From contig NW_027102717.1 of the NCBI RefSeq assembly GCF_036373705.1, positions 90,545 to 154,544 of the forward strand: a stretch of DNA of 64,000 bases. Reading direction: 5' to 3'. A model generated the notes under the pieces. That model worked only from the letters and a program-made list of their open reading frames with translations. It did no database searches and was not told the origin of the DNA. This document shows, piece by piece, positions 48,510 to 60,185 of the stretch (the first letter of the stretch is position 1; each line of letters starts with the position of its first letter). Both the position numbers and the translations under genes were made by a program. The stretch is from Amia ocellicauda (taxonomy: Eukaryota > Chordata > Actinopteri > Amiiformes > Amiidae).

Positions 48510-48818
48510 GCCAGGCGTGGCACAGTGGTGTGTTGCCTTACAGCTCTAGGGGTCCCAGGTTCAAGACCCAGCTTGGGTTGCCTGTCTGTATGGAGTTTGC
48601 ATGTTTTCCCCGGGTACATGTGGGTTTCCTCCCACCGTCCAACGACATGTGGGTTAGCTTAATTGGCCATACTAAATTGCCCTGTATGTGTGTGTTGCCC
48701 AGTGCTGGCCTGGCATCCTGCCCTGGGTGTGTTCCTGCCTTGCACCCTATGTGTGCTAGGATCAGCTCCAGCTTCCCTGCGACCCTAAGTGGTTTTGAAA
48801 ATGGATGGATGCATGGAT
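48510..48818 (+). mobile_element. tRNA-headed SINE with TGGATG tail, copy 1
   Basis: Pol III-like boxes (GTGGCACAGTGG and GGTTCAAGACCC) lie at the start. They are followed by the common fish SINE body (TGGAGTTTGCATGTTTTCCC, then CATCCTGCCC) and a tail GAAAATGGATGGATG. It is flanked by the 7-bp duplication GATCCTG at 48,503-48,509 and 48,819-48,825. Confidence 0.85.
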
Positions 48819-48884
48819 GATCCTGCCTACCCAAAAATTATCAATGTATTTATATATAACAAGCATAAAAATGCAATGACTGAT

Positions 48885-49725
48885 AGCAGCCCACATGGTT
48901 ATGTTTCCACCCCTTTGGCCAGGGACCTGCTCGCTGGCCAATGATGTTCCTTCCCCAGCACTGCCTCTTGAATCCTACCTCGTCCACATAGATGAACTCA
49001 ATGTGGTCATCGCTGGCATCAAGCTTGAGTATTCTCTGACCATGTAGGAACAGTGATTAGAACATGGTGCATTACTGCACTTCCTGGACCTCTGTCTCTT
49101 CCAAGTGCACAATAGTACTGGAAACAGTTTCATACTCACTTGCATGTAAAAGTAGCACATCTCTTTCACACGATCAGAGTTCCTCTCAAATGGTACACGA
49201 TATATTTGCTTCATGCTCATCCTGTGCCTTCTCAGCAAACGATCAATAGTGGATATTGAAACATGGTCTATGTTCTGAAACATCCCATTGTCCTCTATTA
49301 TACACGTTTGGATTTCTCTGAGTCTAATCGCATTTTTTGCCAACACCATGTTGACTATTTCAGCCTCGTTTCTCCCACCAGCAGCTGGTCTTCTCAGCCC
49401 TGTATGCAAACAATACAATGTGATGTACAGACTTGCAGTACTCTTGTTGATATATGAAATCCAAATATTGTGCATGGTAAATTTATACCCACTCACCGGT
49501 TCGTAGTCCTGAATGTCCTGATGATTCCAGCCACAGTAAAGAGGCTCAAATTGGGCTGCACTCACTGCCCAGCTTTTCGCATACTCATCCCATGGTTGAT
49601 TACACTATCAACCAGTGTGGCTCTTATTTCATTCAATATATTCCGTCGCCTTCATCGTCCTCTGTGTCTTCCCCTCCCTCTTCCCCTTTCTGCTCTTTGT
49701 GGCTCCATTTTTCTTGTACAATCAT
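48885..49725 (-). mobile_element. IS630/Tc1-type DDE transposon, copy B (N-terminal half)
   Basis: The minus strand has a start MEPQRAERGRGRGRHRGR near 49,690, then RATLVD, a splice-like donor near 49,497 (CCG|GTGAGT) and acceptor near 49,403. The second segment holds NAIRLREIQTCI, SISTIDRLLRR and KQIYRVPFERNSDRVKE, ending at YVDEVGF with the first catalytic Asp near 48,990. The remaining catalytic half is deleted. A TGA follows the basic N-terminal stretch. It is related to copy A and inactive. Confidence 0.8.
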
Positions 49726-49802
49726 GAGTCCTCGTGTGACCTTTTTATATACTTGAGAGAACGAGGACAACTGAGTGAACAATTTGGTTAATTGGGTTTG
49801 CA

Positions 49803-50102
49803 CAGGGTGGTGCGGTGGTTAGTGCTGCTACCTCACAACTCCATGGGTCATGGGATCTAGTCTGTTTGGAGTTTACATGTTCTCCCCGTGTCCGTGTGGG
49901 TTTTCTCCAGGCTCTGCAGTTTCCTCCCACTGTCCAAAGACATGCAGTTTAGGTTATGTTAAATTGCTGTGTATATGTTGCCCAGCGATGGCCTGGCATC
50001 CTGTCCTGGTTGTATTCCTGCCTTGTGCCCTATCACTGCCGGGATCGGCTCTGGCTGCCCCGCGACCCTCACAGGAATTGTGTGTTTTGAAAATGGATGG
50101 AT
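49803..50102 (+). mobile_element. tRNA-headed SINE with TGGATG tail, copy 2
   Basis: The head GGTGCGGTGGTTAGTGCTGC, the body TTTACATGTTCTCCCC and GTCCAAAGACATGCAG, and the tail GAAAATGGATGGAT are the same family as copy 1. It is flanked by a perfect 9-bp duplication GGGTTTGCA at 49,794-49,802 and 50,103-50,111. Confidence 0.9.
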
Positions 50103-50111
50103 GGGTTTGCA

Positions 50112-50626
50112 GACGTGAAGTGTGTTGTAGTACATTAGCACTTTGAGTTTTGTCTGATGACTCATGTATTGCACAAAAGGTACAGGTGTTTTCTCAATGA
50201 CAATTGTGCCAACACATTGAGAGTTGCGAGTAATGTTTTGCAACATGAGTGAACTGGACTCACCAATTGAGTTGAAGCAAGGTGAAGGTGTGCATAGTCC
50301 TGCAGAAGTGGTTCTGGGATGTTAGCTTGAACCTCGGATCACTCTGTGCATGCTTTCGGTCACAGTGTATAAACGACTGAGAAACTGTAGTGAGAGATCC
50401 TTCTCATTATGAAAGTACAGTACATATTACTGTACCAGTAAGACTACAGCACTTACCGGTTTCCATCTCAAAATATCCCAATTATACCTGCAACAGTATA
50501 ACAGCTCATATTTGATTGAACCCATTGCTCACTTGTTAAATACATTGCCTAAAAGTGTTAATTATTTCAGAGATAGTACTTCAAGAATCACTGTTAGTGT
50601 TTAAGCATTCAGAAAAACCTGAAAAT
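50112..50626. other. Unassigned spacer
   Basis: No gene or clear repeat is seen. Confidence 0.5.
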
Positions 50627-51780
50627 TGTCACGAGTGGCAGTGAACAGTGGGTCCAGGGGTGTCGCAAATGGGAAACCCCACCATGCTCTCCCTGGCTTC
50701 ACCATCAGGATTTATTTTGCCTGGGGCCCCCACATACCCTAGAATCACCTCTGACTGGGTCGCATGAAGTCTCGCTATGCCATCCCAACTGAGTTACACT
50801 CACTTATTTCCCCCTGCAGGTAAGGTCCCAGGACAGACGCCACCAGTAAATAAGAAAGGTCTTATTCTAGTCCATTAAATAAAATTCACCATGTACAATA
50901 CAACAGGGGCAACTAGCAGGGCACCGTTCCCTCGATGTTTTTTTTACAATTAAAATTGCCTTTAATCACCTGGGCAAAAATAAAAATACAGAAACCTATA
51001 CAAAAGCTGAAAATATAATAAACTATACTAAATTCCCAAATAAAACTAAGCCCAGACAATACCCCCTATATTCACAATCAAAAAACGTATGTATGAAACG
51101 ATGGAGAATGGCGAGAGAATGGTCTCAATTACACAGTCCCAACCCGGCTCGGCCTCCGGTTCCGTCCCAGGCTAGAGATCCTCACAAACGAGCAGCTCGT
51201 CCGCACAAGCAGCCCCAATCCAGGACAAAGAGCAGTCTCAGGAGGAGGACACGCTCGCTCACTGGCAAGTGCTGCGATCACAAGCTCACAGGGATATTGA
51301 GTGCGTCCCTCTCACCCGTCCGCTATGTGCTTCTCCCTCCGGCTGCTGGTCCGGAGCCCCAAAGTGCCGTCTATCGCCGAGAAGCTGGAAACCGCAGAAC
51401 CAAGAAGGCAAGTCCAGGAATACAGTCTTGTAGAAGCCAAGTCAATGTCTCTGGCCAGTAATAGTTCCTTAGATCCTCTTGTCGCTGTCGAGTCACTGCG
51501 TCCAGCGGCTAATGTTTCTCCAGGCAGCTCCCGATCTGCAGGGACCCGCTCCGACCCTGCGAGGAGTTAGTGCCTACCGGCTGGCACCCTCACAGCCGAT
51601 ATCCTCTCCTCTGTAACCCGTCCCGCAGTCACTGTCCCTGCTGGTGCTCCGCCGTGCCCCTTTGTTCTGGCAGGGCAGCCTTTATCTCCAGCTGAGTGTC
51701 CACAGGTGTAGTGGCCGTGAGGGAAGGCGGCCGCTGCTCAGTGATACAGGTGCGCCGCATCGGGGATCAAAGCTTCTGCC
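50627..51780 (-). mobile_element. LTR-like fossil ending CGTGACA (uncertain)
   Basis: On the minus strand the segment ends CCACTCGTGACA at 50,627, a terminus typical of Gypsy-type LTRs. The inner part is GC-rich with an AT-rich centre at about 50,860-51,060 and contains AATAAG/ATTAAAG-like signals. The other end is set by eye at the composition change near 51,780. No retroelement protein is recognised. Confidence 0.35.
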
Positions 51781-51954
51781 TGTTCAATAATAGTGAATAT
51801 CAATAAAAGTCAATCAATCAGTGAATACAATCAATGAAAACAAACAATTTGAGAACATGACTCAATCAGTGAATAATTAAAATTAAATCAAATAAACAAT
51901 AATAACAGTATAAGTGCAATAAAGAATCACATGGAGCCTTGGTACAGTCTGTGA

Positions 51955-52090
51955 TTAATGCAACACTGTGGAGTAGTGCTTAGGGCTCTGGACTCATATT
52001 GTGGGTTTTGGGTTCAAATCCCAGGTGGGGCAGTGCTGTTGTACCCTTGAGCAAGGTACTTCACTTAGATTGCTCCAGTAAAATACCCAG
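51955..52090 (+). mobile_element. tRNA-derived SINE head (V-SINE-like)
   Basis: The segment has an A-box-like GGAGTAGTGCTTAGGG, B-box-like GGGTTCAAATCCC, and the conserved body GAGCAAGGTACTTCACTTAG. This is the head and centre of a fish SINE that normally ends in an L2-type tail. Here it runs directly into L2 coding sequence at about 52,090. Confidence 0.75.
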
Positions 52091-52505
52091 TTGTATAGAC
52101 CAACTCTGCCTCCTCCAGAACCGCTCCTTCTCATCCCTGGCACCTAAATGGTGGAACGACCTGCCCACCGAAGTCAAAACAGCAGAGTCCTTGACCTCAT
52201 TCCGGCACTTACTCAAGACGCATCTCTTCCGACAGCACTTGTAATATTAGTCCTCTATCCCTGCTAGATAGCACTTCACAGTTTTATTATGCTTCTCGCG
52301 TTCTTGATTGTTTTACTCCTTGCTCCCTTTCCCGTAGCCCTTGACTGTGACCCTACATCTTGACAGCACTTAGCTTTCACTGTCAAGGATGTAGGAAGTC
52401 ACTTACTGTACTTGTGTAAATTGTAAATTGAAATTTGTAAAATGTATTATTTTGAATTGCTGTTTTAGCTAAATTTAATTTGTAATGATTGATTGCCTTG
52501 TAGGA
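52091..52505 (+). mobile_element. L2 LINE 3' end
   Basis: It reads CLLQNRSFSSLAPKWWNDLP and then TSFRHLLKTHLFRQHL before a stop, the C-terminus of L2 ORF2. The L2 3' UTR follows (TTGTAATATTAGTCC, then TTGACAGCACTTAGCTTTCA) but stops before the stem-loop tail. Confidence 0.85.
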
Positions 52506-52519
52506 GGAGTAGAATTAGA

Positions 52520-54825
52520 CACACGGAAAGGAACATAGAAACTCGCTGCCTAAATCCCACTGCTATTTATAAAATCACTATCCTCTTGCCAAATGCTAGC
52601 TTTATCAAAAGAAGGATCTGCAGATGAATTATTAAATAATTTCAACAATACACTAAGCACTGCTTTAGTAGCCCCATTAAGGACACGACAAATAAAAACC
52701 AACAAAACACTCACCGTGGTTCGACGAACAACCCGCGTTTTCTTTTTAATACAATAGCGACACTTACTAACCAGAAGGTAAAGCCTTCAGAGGTCATCCC
52801 CCCCAATTTCACCTGTAGTGACTTCGTGGATCATTTCAATAGCAAAGTTAACAGCATTAGAAAACAGATAGAACAGGAAACATACACAGATTTTATAGCT
52901 GACACATGCAGTCCTTCACAGCCCCTGCCTACCTTGGACTCGTTTAACGTAGTAAATCACCAGGAATTGGTCTCCTTAATTACTAAAATGAAAACAACAA
53001 CCTGCGCACTAGACCCTATACGCACTAAACTGCTAAAACAATCTCTGCCATGAATTATTCACAGAATACACAATATTATCAATGTCTCTTTATTCTCAGG
53101 ATCTGTTCCTGAATCATTTAAAATAGCTGTAATTAAACCACTTCTTAAGAAACCCAGTGTCGACCCTAACCAACTTAAACACTATCGACCTATCTCAAAC
53201 CTTCCCTTCCTTTCTAAGGTTCTAGAGAAAGTAGTTGCAAACCAACTGCAAGCTTTTTTAACCGATAATCACCTTTATGAAGAATTTCAATCAGGCTTCC
53301 GTTCCGGCCTGAGTACAGAAACGGCCCTGTTAAAAGTATTGAATGACGTGTTTCAGTCCTCCAATGTAGGGCACACCAGTGTTATTATTTTATTAGACTT
53401 AAGTGCGGCTTTTGACACAATCGACCACAAAATCTTGATACACCGCTTAGAAAACCGTATTGGCCTATCTCGCAATGTGCTTTCATGGTTTAAATCATAT
53501 CTGTCAAACAGACTCCAATATGCACAGATTAACGAGAACCACTCAAATTTAACTGAGGTTAAGTACGGAGTCCCACAGGGCTCAGTCCTCGGACCTGTAC
53601 TTTTTTCATTGTACATGCTCCCTTTAGGTGATATCATTCGACGACATAATATTAACTTTCACAGTTACGCAGACGACACACAATTATATCTGTCAGTAAA
53701 TCCTAACAACACCATAGACCTAGAAAAATGAATCTGCTGTCTGTCTGAGATTAAAACATGGATGACAAAAAAAATTCTTATGCTTAATTCTGACAAAACA
53801 GAAGTCATAATTTTAGGAGACAAAAATCGAACTGTTCATCATTCACTAACAAAACTGAGTAATGATAACTTTAATTTCTCCCCTAAGGGGATGGCATGAA
53901 ACCTGGGTGTCATCTGTGATCATAATCTATCTTTTGAATCACACATTCAGAATGTGTCGAGATCTTCCTTCCTCCAGCTTAGAAACATTGCTAGACTAAG
54001 ACAATTCCTCTCGTTACAGGACACTGAGAAATTGATACACGCATTTGTTACATCTAGATTGGACTACTGTAATGCCATTCTGTCAGGCAGCACAAACAGA
54101 GCTATTTGTGCACTTCAGTCCAAAATGCTGCTGCAAGAATCCTAACAAAAACATAAAAACATGAACACATCACTCCAGTATTGGCTTCTCTTCACTGGCT
54201 GCCCGTGCACTACAGGATAGACTTTAAAGTGCTCTTATTAACATGTAAAGCACTAAAGGGACTGGCACCTCCCTACCTGTCTGATGAGGCACAACCCATC
54301 CCAGAAGCACCTCACAATGGAGGGTCAACGGGGCATCCACACCCAAGGTTTGATGAGCCATCGCAACCCAAAGCCTGTTGATGGTCCAAACCCTCCACCC
54401 CCGATGGCCAGCGAGAGGCCTCCTCCACAGGGAAGACCACAGCCAGCAGCACCGATAAAGAACTTTCTGATCTCCTTGCTGCTGTAATAAGTATACTGCC
54501 TGGAGGGGAGGCAACCATTAGGCCTAGGCCCTAGGCCGTGGACCCCCAGAGATTCATTTTCTCCTACATGCCATTCTTAGGAGTTTTCTTGTTTTTCTCT
54601 CCTCCGTTCCTAAATGCTTTATTTACTTAAATGTTCACTCACTTTATTCTAGATCATGTAAAATGTTTACAGGTCTATATTTGATTTTATTGTATTTATG
54701 TTTTTTATTTTGCTGTACGTTTGTTGTATGTTTACCAGTCTGTAAAGCACTCTGTGGCTACCCTGCGAAGGGCGCTATACAAATAAAAATTGATTGATTG
54801 ATTGATTGATTGATTGTACTTCACT
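52520..54825 (+). mobile_element. LINE, L2/CR1 group, near-complete RT but interrupted
   Basis: From 52,826 the linker reads DFVDHFNSKVNSIRKQIEQE-like text. Then come HYRPISNLPFLSKVLEKVV, QSGFRSGLSTETALLK, LLDLSAAFDTIDHKILI, YGVPQGSVLGPVLFSLY and the catalytic SYADDTQLYLS near 53,665, followed by MTKKILMLNSDKTEVIILG and SRLDYCNAIL. TGA codons near 53,051, 53,728 and 53,897 break the frame. The element ends CGCTATACAAATAAA plus an (ATTG)n tail at about 54,790-54,816. Reverse transcriptase primes at the target site, but this copy is dead. Confidence 0.88.
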
Positions 54826-54990
54826 GTATTTTTGCAGTTATGTTGTAAGTCGCCCTGGATAAGGGCGTCTGCCAAGAAATAAAAATATTAATAATAATAA
54901 TAATAATAATAAATGGGTACAAATGTAAGTCGCCCTGGATAAGAGCGTCTGCTAAATGACAAATAATGTAATGTAAACTCTGCCACCTAC
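54826..54990 (+). mobile_element. Two L2-type tails in tandem
   Basis: AAGTCGCCCTGGATAAGGG (54,847-54,865) is followed by (AAT)n at about 54,889-54,911. A second variant, AAGTCGCCCTGGATAAGAG (54,926-54,944), is followed by a TAAATGAC/AATGTA tail. These are the stem-loop tails of L2 LINEs and SINEs that borrow them. Confidence 0.85.
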
Positions 54991-55815
54991 TGTTTGACAT
55001 GTTAAATAGATAAATTCTGTGATCAAATTGCATTTCAACGATACAAACCAAGACCAGTTAGGGGAATTAAGAATTAAATATTTGAGACCCAAAGAAAGTA
55101 GAGATTAACTTTAAAGCTTTCCTTTTATACAAGTTAAAATGGTATTTCCACAACACAGTCCTTAATTCCTGTCATTTCTTTGGGGATTGTGTGCTGGAAA
55201 TAAATCACATTGACCATTTATAATGTGCTCTTTTTAGGGGTTTTAACAACTGATACAGAAAACATTGTCAATAATGTATAATATCCTTACAAAAATGAAT
55301 TATCTATAGCTGTACTTTAAGATTTACTTGCTTATTTATTTGGTGATCCTATTTTTGAACCCAGAAACATTGTGGAAATATCTCAGGTTCATGTTTAACT
55401 TACAGTTTCTCTGCTGTTCCTATGGATGTTTTACACCATCCCCCTTAAAGTATTCTTTATTTATTAATATGCTGTAAATGCATTGTTTGCTAGGGCTGTT
55501 AAGAGGGACATGAAGTCTTTGAAAATTGATATGTTTCACTGACTATTCAAAATGTATCAACACTATTTTCCTGGAAATTACACAAAATTAAAGGTGAAAA
55601 ATGCACGTTACTGAGACTAATGTGTTAATATATTTCTATATTGGATAATAATAATCATAGTAATGCAGTAAACTAGGTATTTTGAATAGATGAGTAATGC
55701 ATTACATGCATTTGCTGGCAGTTTGTAATAGCAGGACTTTCTTTATGTTTGTACACTTATGTCCTCATTACTGGCATATTCCACTGAGGAGCTGTTTCCA
55801 ATTGTCAACGGTGAC
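54991..55815. other. AT-rich spacer, nothing recognised
   Basis: No open frame of interest, RNA gene or clear repeat is seen. Confidence 0.6.
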
Positions 55816-56411
55816 TGTTGGGGTAAAATTGCCTCCTATGTATTGTATATACCCACTGTATAACTGTTAGAAAATATAGGAAACTTTCCAGTAAGTTACT
55901 AGTTAGGAACTGTGAGTTATTCATAACTTTACTTATTATCTATGTCTTATGCACACTGCTGAAATAGCTTGCAGAACTGCTTGTAATCCAAGCAGCTGTG
56001 GCAGACACAAAACATGTTGTTCGTACAGTATGTGCTACATTTTCCCCTTCCCGAAACACAAATATATTATGGGTTACACACATCCTCGGACAATAACATT
56101 CCCACGAGGCATGACATGTGCACCTGCTTGTGGGAACACTGCAAAATCAGTACTATTATGGTGTGTAACTACATATCGGGACTGCCCCGTAACTATCACT
56201 GAAGATGTTTGTTAGACTGTATAAAGGCTGTGTGAAACTTTCAATAAACTGAAGATAAACGAACAGACTACTTCTGTGTCTGTGCATTTTTCTTCCCGAG
56301 CGCTCGTCTCCTGCTGAAAAGTCTCCCCTGTAGCTGAAATGCTGACTGACCTGACTGCCCGATTCACTGGGATCCGAAGGGCTGCTTCAACTGAAGCGTT
56401 GTACCTTAACA
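55816..56411 (+). mobile_element. Solo LTR with 5-bp target duplication (fossil)
   Basis: The 596-bp segment begins TGTTGGGGTAAAATTG and ends ACCTTAACA (TG...CA). It is flanked by GTGAC on both sides (55,811-55,815 and 56,412-56,416). Inside it are a TATAAAGGCTG promoter box (56,219) and an AATAAAC signal 26 bp on, followed by a U5-like stretch. No internal region is present. It is a retroviral-type or ERV-like LTR left by recombination. The clean duplication suggests moderate age. Confidence 0.85.
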
Positions 56412-56439
56412 GTGACCTTGACAGATTTCCCTTCAAATA

Positions 56440-58044
56440 ACCGAGATGTTTGATAGAGTCAGAGGGACATTAGTTATAGAATCAATAGCAAACTGTGATC
56501 ACAATATGGTCATCTTTGAGGCATTCTTTCTAGAAACAAGGCCCAAGTCTAAAGCAATGGTCTACAATTTTGGCGACACTTGGAAGAGGTAGACTGGAGC
56601 ACACTGGATCAGATTCAGTTGAAAATGGATGGGTATATTTAAGAATATACTACTTGAGGCTCAGGAGAAATTTATACCAAAACTTAGCAAATTGAGGACC
56701 AAAAAACATTGGCCAAAATGGTTTAATGGAAGTATGCAAAAAAATTTGAAGAGAGAGAAAATGTGGTATAGCGCATACAAAAGGGATAGAGACTAAACAA
56801 AATACAAAGAATATGTTGAACTGCAAATAGATCTTAAGAAAGGGATCAGGAAAGCAAAGAGGGAAATAGAAAGAAACATAGCTCTATAACTAATGCAAAG
56901 AGCTTTTTTCAATACTACAACAGCAAGAGGTCAATAAAGGATGAAGTGAAACAGATAGAGGGCAAAAATTGAAGTATTTTGGAAAATGAACAAGATATGG
57001 TAAATGTTCTAAATGAGTATTTTAGAGGTTTTTACAAAAGAAAAAACAGATAACATGCCACAGGATAATAACCAGTCCAGTCAAACCCTAAGAGAGATCA
57101 GGAAAAATGAGGTGGAGGTACTACAGGGACTAGCAGAATTAAAAACAAACAAATCACCTAGGCCAGATGGTATATTTCCAACAGTACTTAAAGAAATGTG
57201 GGAAATTATTTACAGGCCGCTAACTCAAATATTCCAAAAGACACTTAGAACAGGGGATGTGCCAACTGACTGGAAGATAGCAAATGTCATACCAATCCAC
57301 AAGAAAGGGGACAAAACTGAGCCAGGAAATTACAGACCAATCAGTCTCACCTGCATTACTTGTAAAATGTTGGAAAAAATGATTAGACAGAAATAGAGGA
57401 GCATTTTAATGAAAACCATATTCTTGGAGATAGTCAACATGGGTTTAGACGAGGCAGATCATGTCTTACAAATGTATTAGAGTTTTTTGAACATGCAACT
57501 GCAGCTGTAGATCATGTGAAAACACATGATATGATATACGTACATTTTCAAAAAGCTTCTGATAAGGTTCCACACCAAAGACTGATCCTCAAATTGGAAG
57601 CTGTAGGCATTCAGGGTAATGTAAGTAGTAGATTATGAACTGGTTGATGTAGAGGAAACAGAGGGTGTCGATTAGAGGAGTTGCTTCTATCTGGAGTGAG
57701 GTTGTTAGTGGAGATCCACAGGGATCAGTGTTAGGGCCATTGCTTTTAAATCAAGGGCAGTGATGTTCAGACTGTACGATGCACTAGTTAGAGCTGATGT
57801 CCTACTGAGATGTCCTACTGAGAGACTGAGGAACTGAACCTTTTCACCCTGGAACAGAGGAGACTACATGGGGACTTGATTCAAGTCTTCAAAATCATGA
57901 AAGGCATCGACCACATCAAACCAGAGGAGCTTTTCCAGATCAGCAGAGACACAAAAAGAAATTGGGCTTCAAAGCATTCAAGACGGAAAACAGGAGACAC
58001 TTCTTCACACATAGAGTTGTCACAATCTGGAACAAACTCCCCAG
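56440..58044 (+). mobile_element. CR1/Rex-like LINE, 5' part
   Basis: The endonuclease-RT linker is visible (DHNMVIFEAFF near 56,500), then RT text KSPRPDGIFPTVLKEMW, GDVPTDWKIANVIPIHKKGD and EPGNYRPISLTCITCKMLEK in the open frame 57,013-57,396, followed by QHGFRRGRSCLTN and DPQGSVLGPLLLN in other frames. After about 57,750 the catalytic YADD block and thumb are deleted, and the copy resumes at the C-terminal LEQRRLHGDLIQVFKIMKGI. It ends at a hAT insertion point. Confidence 0.85.
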
Positions 58045-58775
58045 TAGGGTTTCCAAAATCGGGGGAAAATTCCAGGCCAGGGTTTTTGGAGTTTAAATTT
58101 CATAAACCCTGGGTCCCCGGGGCATCTGTGATTGAAGCCAGATTATCTCATAGGCATATAAATTGAATAAATAATCAAAATGGAAACAAAATTAAATAAA
58201 TAAAAAACACACTGTTAGACACATCAAACGTATGCTTGAACTCCTCGGATCTTAGTTTTCCCCCTTATTTTAATCATTAAACTACAACCTGGCCATATCA
58301 TCAATGTTATTCTAAATAAGTAAAATAATACATGTCATTTTTGTGTCTGTATTTTATGTGAAGCTAAAATTAAACACGAACTCAGTTCATTCACAGAGTT
58401 ATTATGTATTGATCATTTGTATGAACTGAAGTGACCTTGTAGAGCCCCCAGCTGTTTGCAATACGTTGTTTGCATACTTTTTGCATTTGTAGGAAGTAGA
58501 ACCAAACCGAGCTTGGATCAGAACATTTTTTTTGAACTCCTCGTATTTTGCAACAGTGCTCAATTATATTGTAGGTTACGGAATGAACATCAATCTTCTC
58601 ACCGAATGAAAAAACACAAGAGCTCACTGAGGCTCTGTGCACGCAAGTATGATTTTTGTTGGTTTGTTTCTCAGCCCCGGTTTTATACCCATGCCAAACC
58701 CGGGCTTGTGAGATTGACAAATCGTCCGGGTTGCCCGGGTTTTCGGTACCACGGGTCCCCGGGCTGGAAACACTA
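58045..58775. mobile_element. hAT-type non-autonomous element with 8-bp duplication
   Basis: Ends TAGGGTTTCCA... and ...TGGAAACACTA are inverted, with CCCGGG-rich sub-terminal sequence. The element is flanked by CTCCCCAG at 58,037-58,044 and 58,776-58,783. An 8-bp duplication is the hallmark of hAT transposition. The 731-bp interior shows no transposase. It sits in the 3' end of a CR1-like LINE whose sequence continues without loss on the other side. Confidence 0.93.
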
Positions 58776-58920
58776 CTCCCCAGTGATGTGGTTGAAGCTG
58801 AAAATTTGGGAACAATTAAAATCAGACTGGATAGGATCCTTGGATCACTTAGTTATTAATGGACACCAAACGAGCACGATGTGGCAAATGACCTCCTCTC
58901 GTTTGTAAACTTTCTTATGT
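58776..58920 (+). mobile_element. CR1/Rex-like LINE, 3' end beyond hAT insertion
   Basis: The sequence continues the interrupted LINE: DVVEAENLGTIKIRLDRILG followed by the 3' UTR (TTAGTTATTAATGGACACC) and a tail TTATGTTGTTATGTT. Together with 56,440-58,044 it makes one element. Confidence 0.88.
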
Positions 58921-60185
58921 TGTTATGTTAAATATTTGAAAAAGATTTGGAAATGCTTGTGCTCTGTGCAACGGAAATGATAACAGTGCTACTCTTGGGA
59001 CAAGAAAAGGTTCACATATATGTCGCTTATGCTCACAATGTATTTAATTTACCAGCAATTCAATGAATTGTGCACTGTGCGGTAGATATACCAGATCACA
59101 GAGTGTGGAGGGGGTGATGTGGGGAAGTGTGGGCCCCTGCTTTGGACCCTGGGGCCCTGCAGAGGTCTGCGGCCCGGTGTGGGTGCCTAGGCTGGTGTTG
59201 GTGCCTGCTGACCACTGTCCACCCTTGACCAGGAGACGGCGCTACAATCAGGCCCTATTTAATGCATGGGATTACCGGCGCAGTTCTGTCCTATCAGAGT
59301 TGGTTTCTCTGCTTGAAGGTGGGACTAAGCAGACTGACAATCCAGAGAGCCTTTCACGGGTTCAATTACTGTAAAGACAAAGCGGGGGAAAGTAATAGCG
59401 AAGTTTGGAAACAGGACGGACATCAGCTCTCATCTCAAGAACCCCGATCCTGTGCTGTTGCTTCAGAGGAAACACTGCGCTGATCTAAGAGGATTTCACA
59501 GACGCAATGTCTCATTTCAAGGGATATATCAAAACTGCAAGCGCCTTGCTTCAGTCACTGCGTGAAAGAAGCTGCAATCTGTGGCCCGAAGGTGGACATT
59601 GCATTGCGCATATATGTCACTTTCCCAGTTGCGTGGCTGTGCAGGTCGCTCTGTGTGTAACCCGGCCTGTGCAGAACAGGGCGCCTCTACAGTGGGGCTG
59701 ACAGACTGAGCGCTCACTCTGAAGCCCTTAAAGCACCACCTGGGTTTTGGTGACATCATCAAAGACTTGGCTTCCTGAAAATCCAGAGGAAAACACATGT
59801 AAGGTAGGCCCTCTCTCTAGACTTACAGCCTTGTATTGATGAATAGGGTTGTTCCGCTCATTTTACAGGAGGGGGTGCCAGCCTACTAGCTCTGCTGTTG
59901 ATCGGGAGTTACAGGCCACTCGTGTGTGTTGTGGACTTGGACTGAGGGACACTTGTGCTGCTCGTTGCTTGTTGTGTTGGCGCTGATGTGATAAGCCATG
60001 CAGATCAAATGTTGATCCTTAATGATCAGTAGTGCGACTCTTCACCAGCAAAAGACAGCATCCAGGGAAAGCCACGCTGCCCGCCTCTCAGACTCGGGTC
60101 GGGTTGTAAAAGTGCGCAGTGTGAGCCTGGCTGAGGGACTGATTCTTTTGTGGGGCGATGCGAACCGATTGAGTGACTCGATTCA
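58921..60185. other. Upstream region of the eIF4G-like gene, no exon recognised
   Basis: The DNA is mixed, with a GC-richer stretch at 59,060-59,780. Open frames of 60-100 codons there have no recognisable content. A promoter or untranslated exon is possible but not shown. Confidence 0.4.

Noticed and set aside
51093-51570. 122- and 89-codon Arg/Ser/Pro-rich open frames
   Set aside because: They are GC-rich antisense frames in an LTR-like segment without any conserved motif.
59063-59798. Open frames upstream of the eIF4G-like gene as extra exons
   Set aside because: No similarity to eIF4G N-terminal regions and no consistent splice phase with the first coding exon was found.
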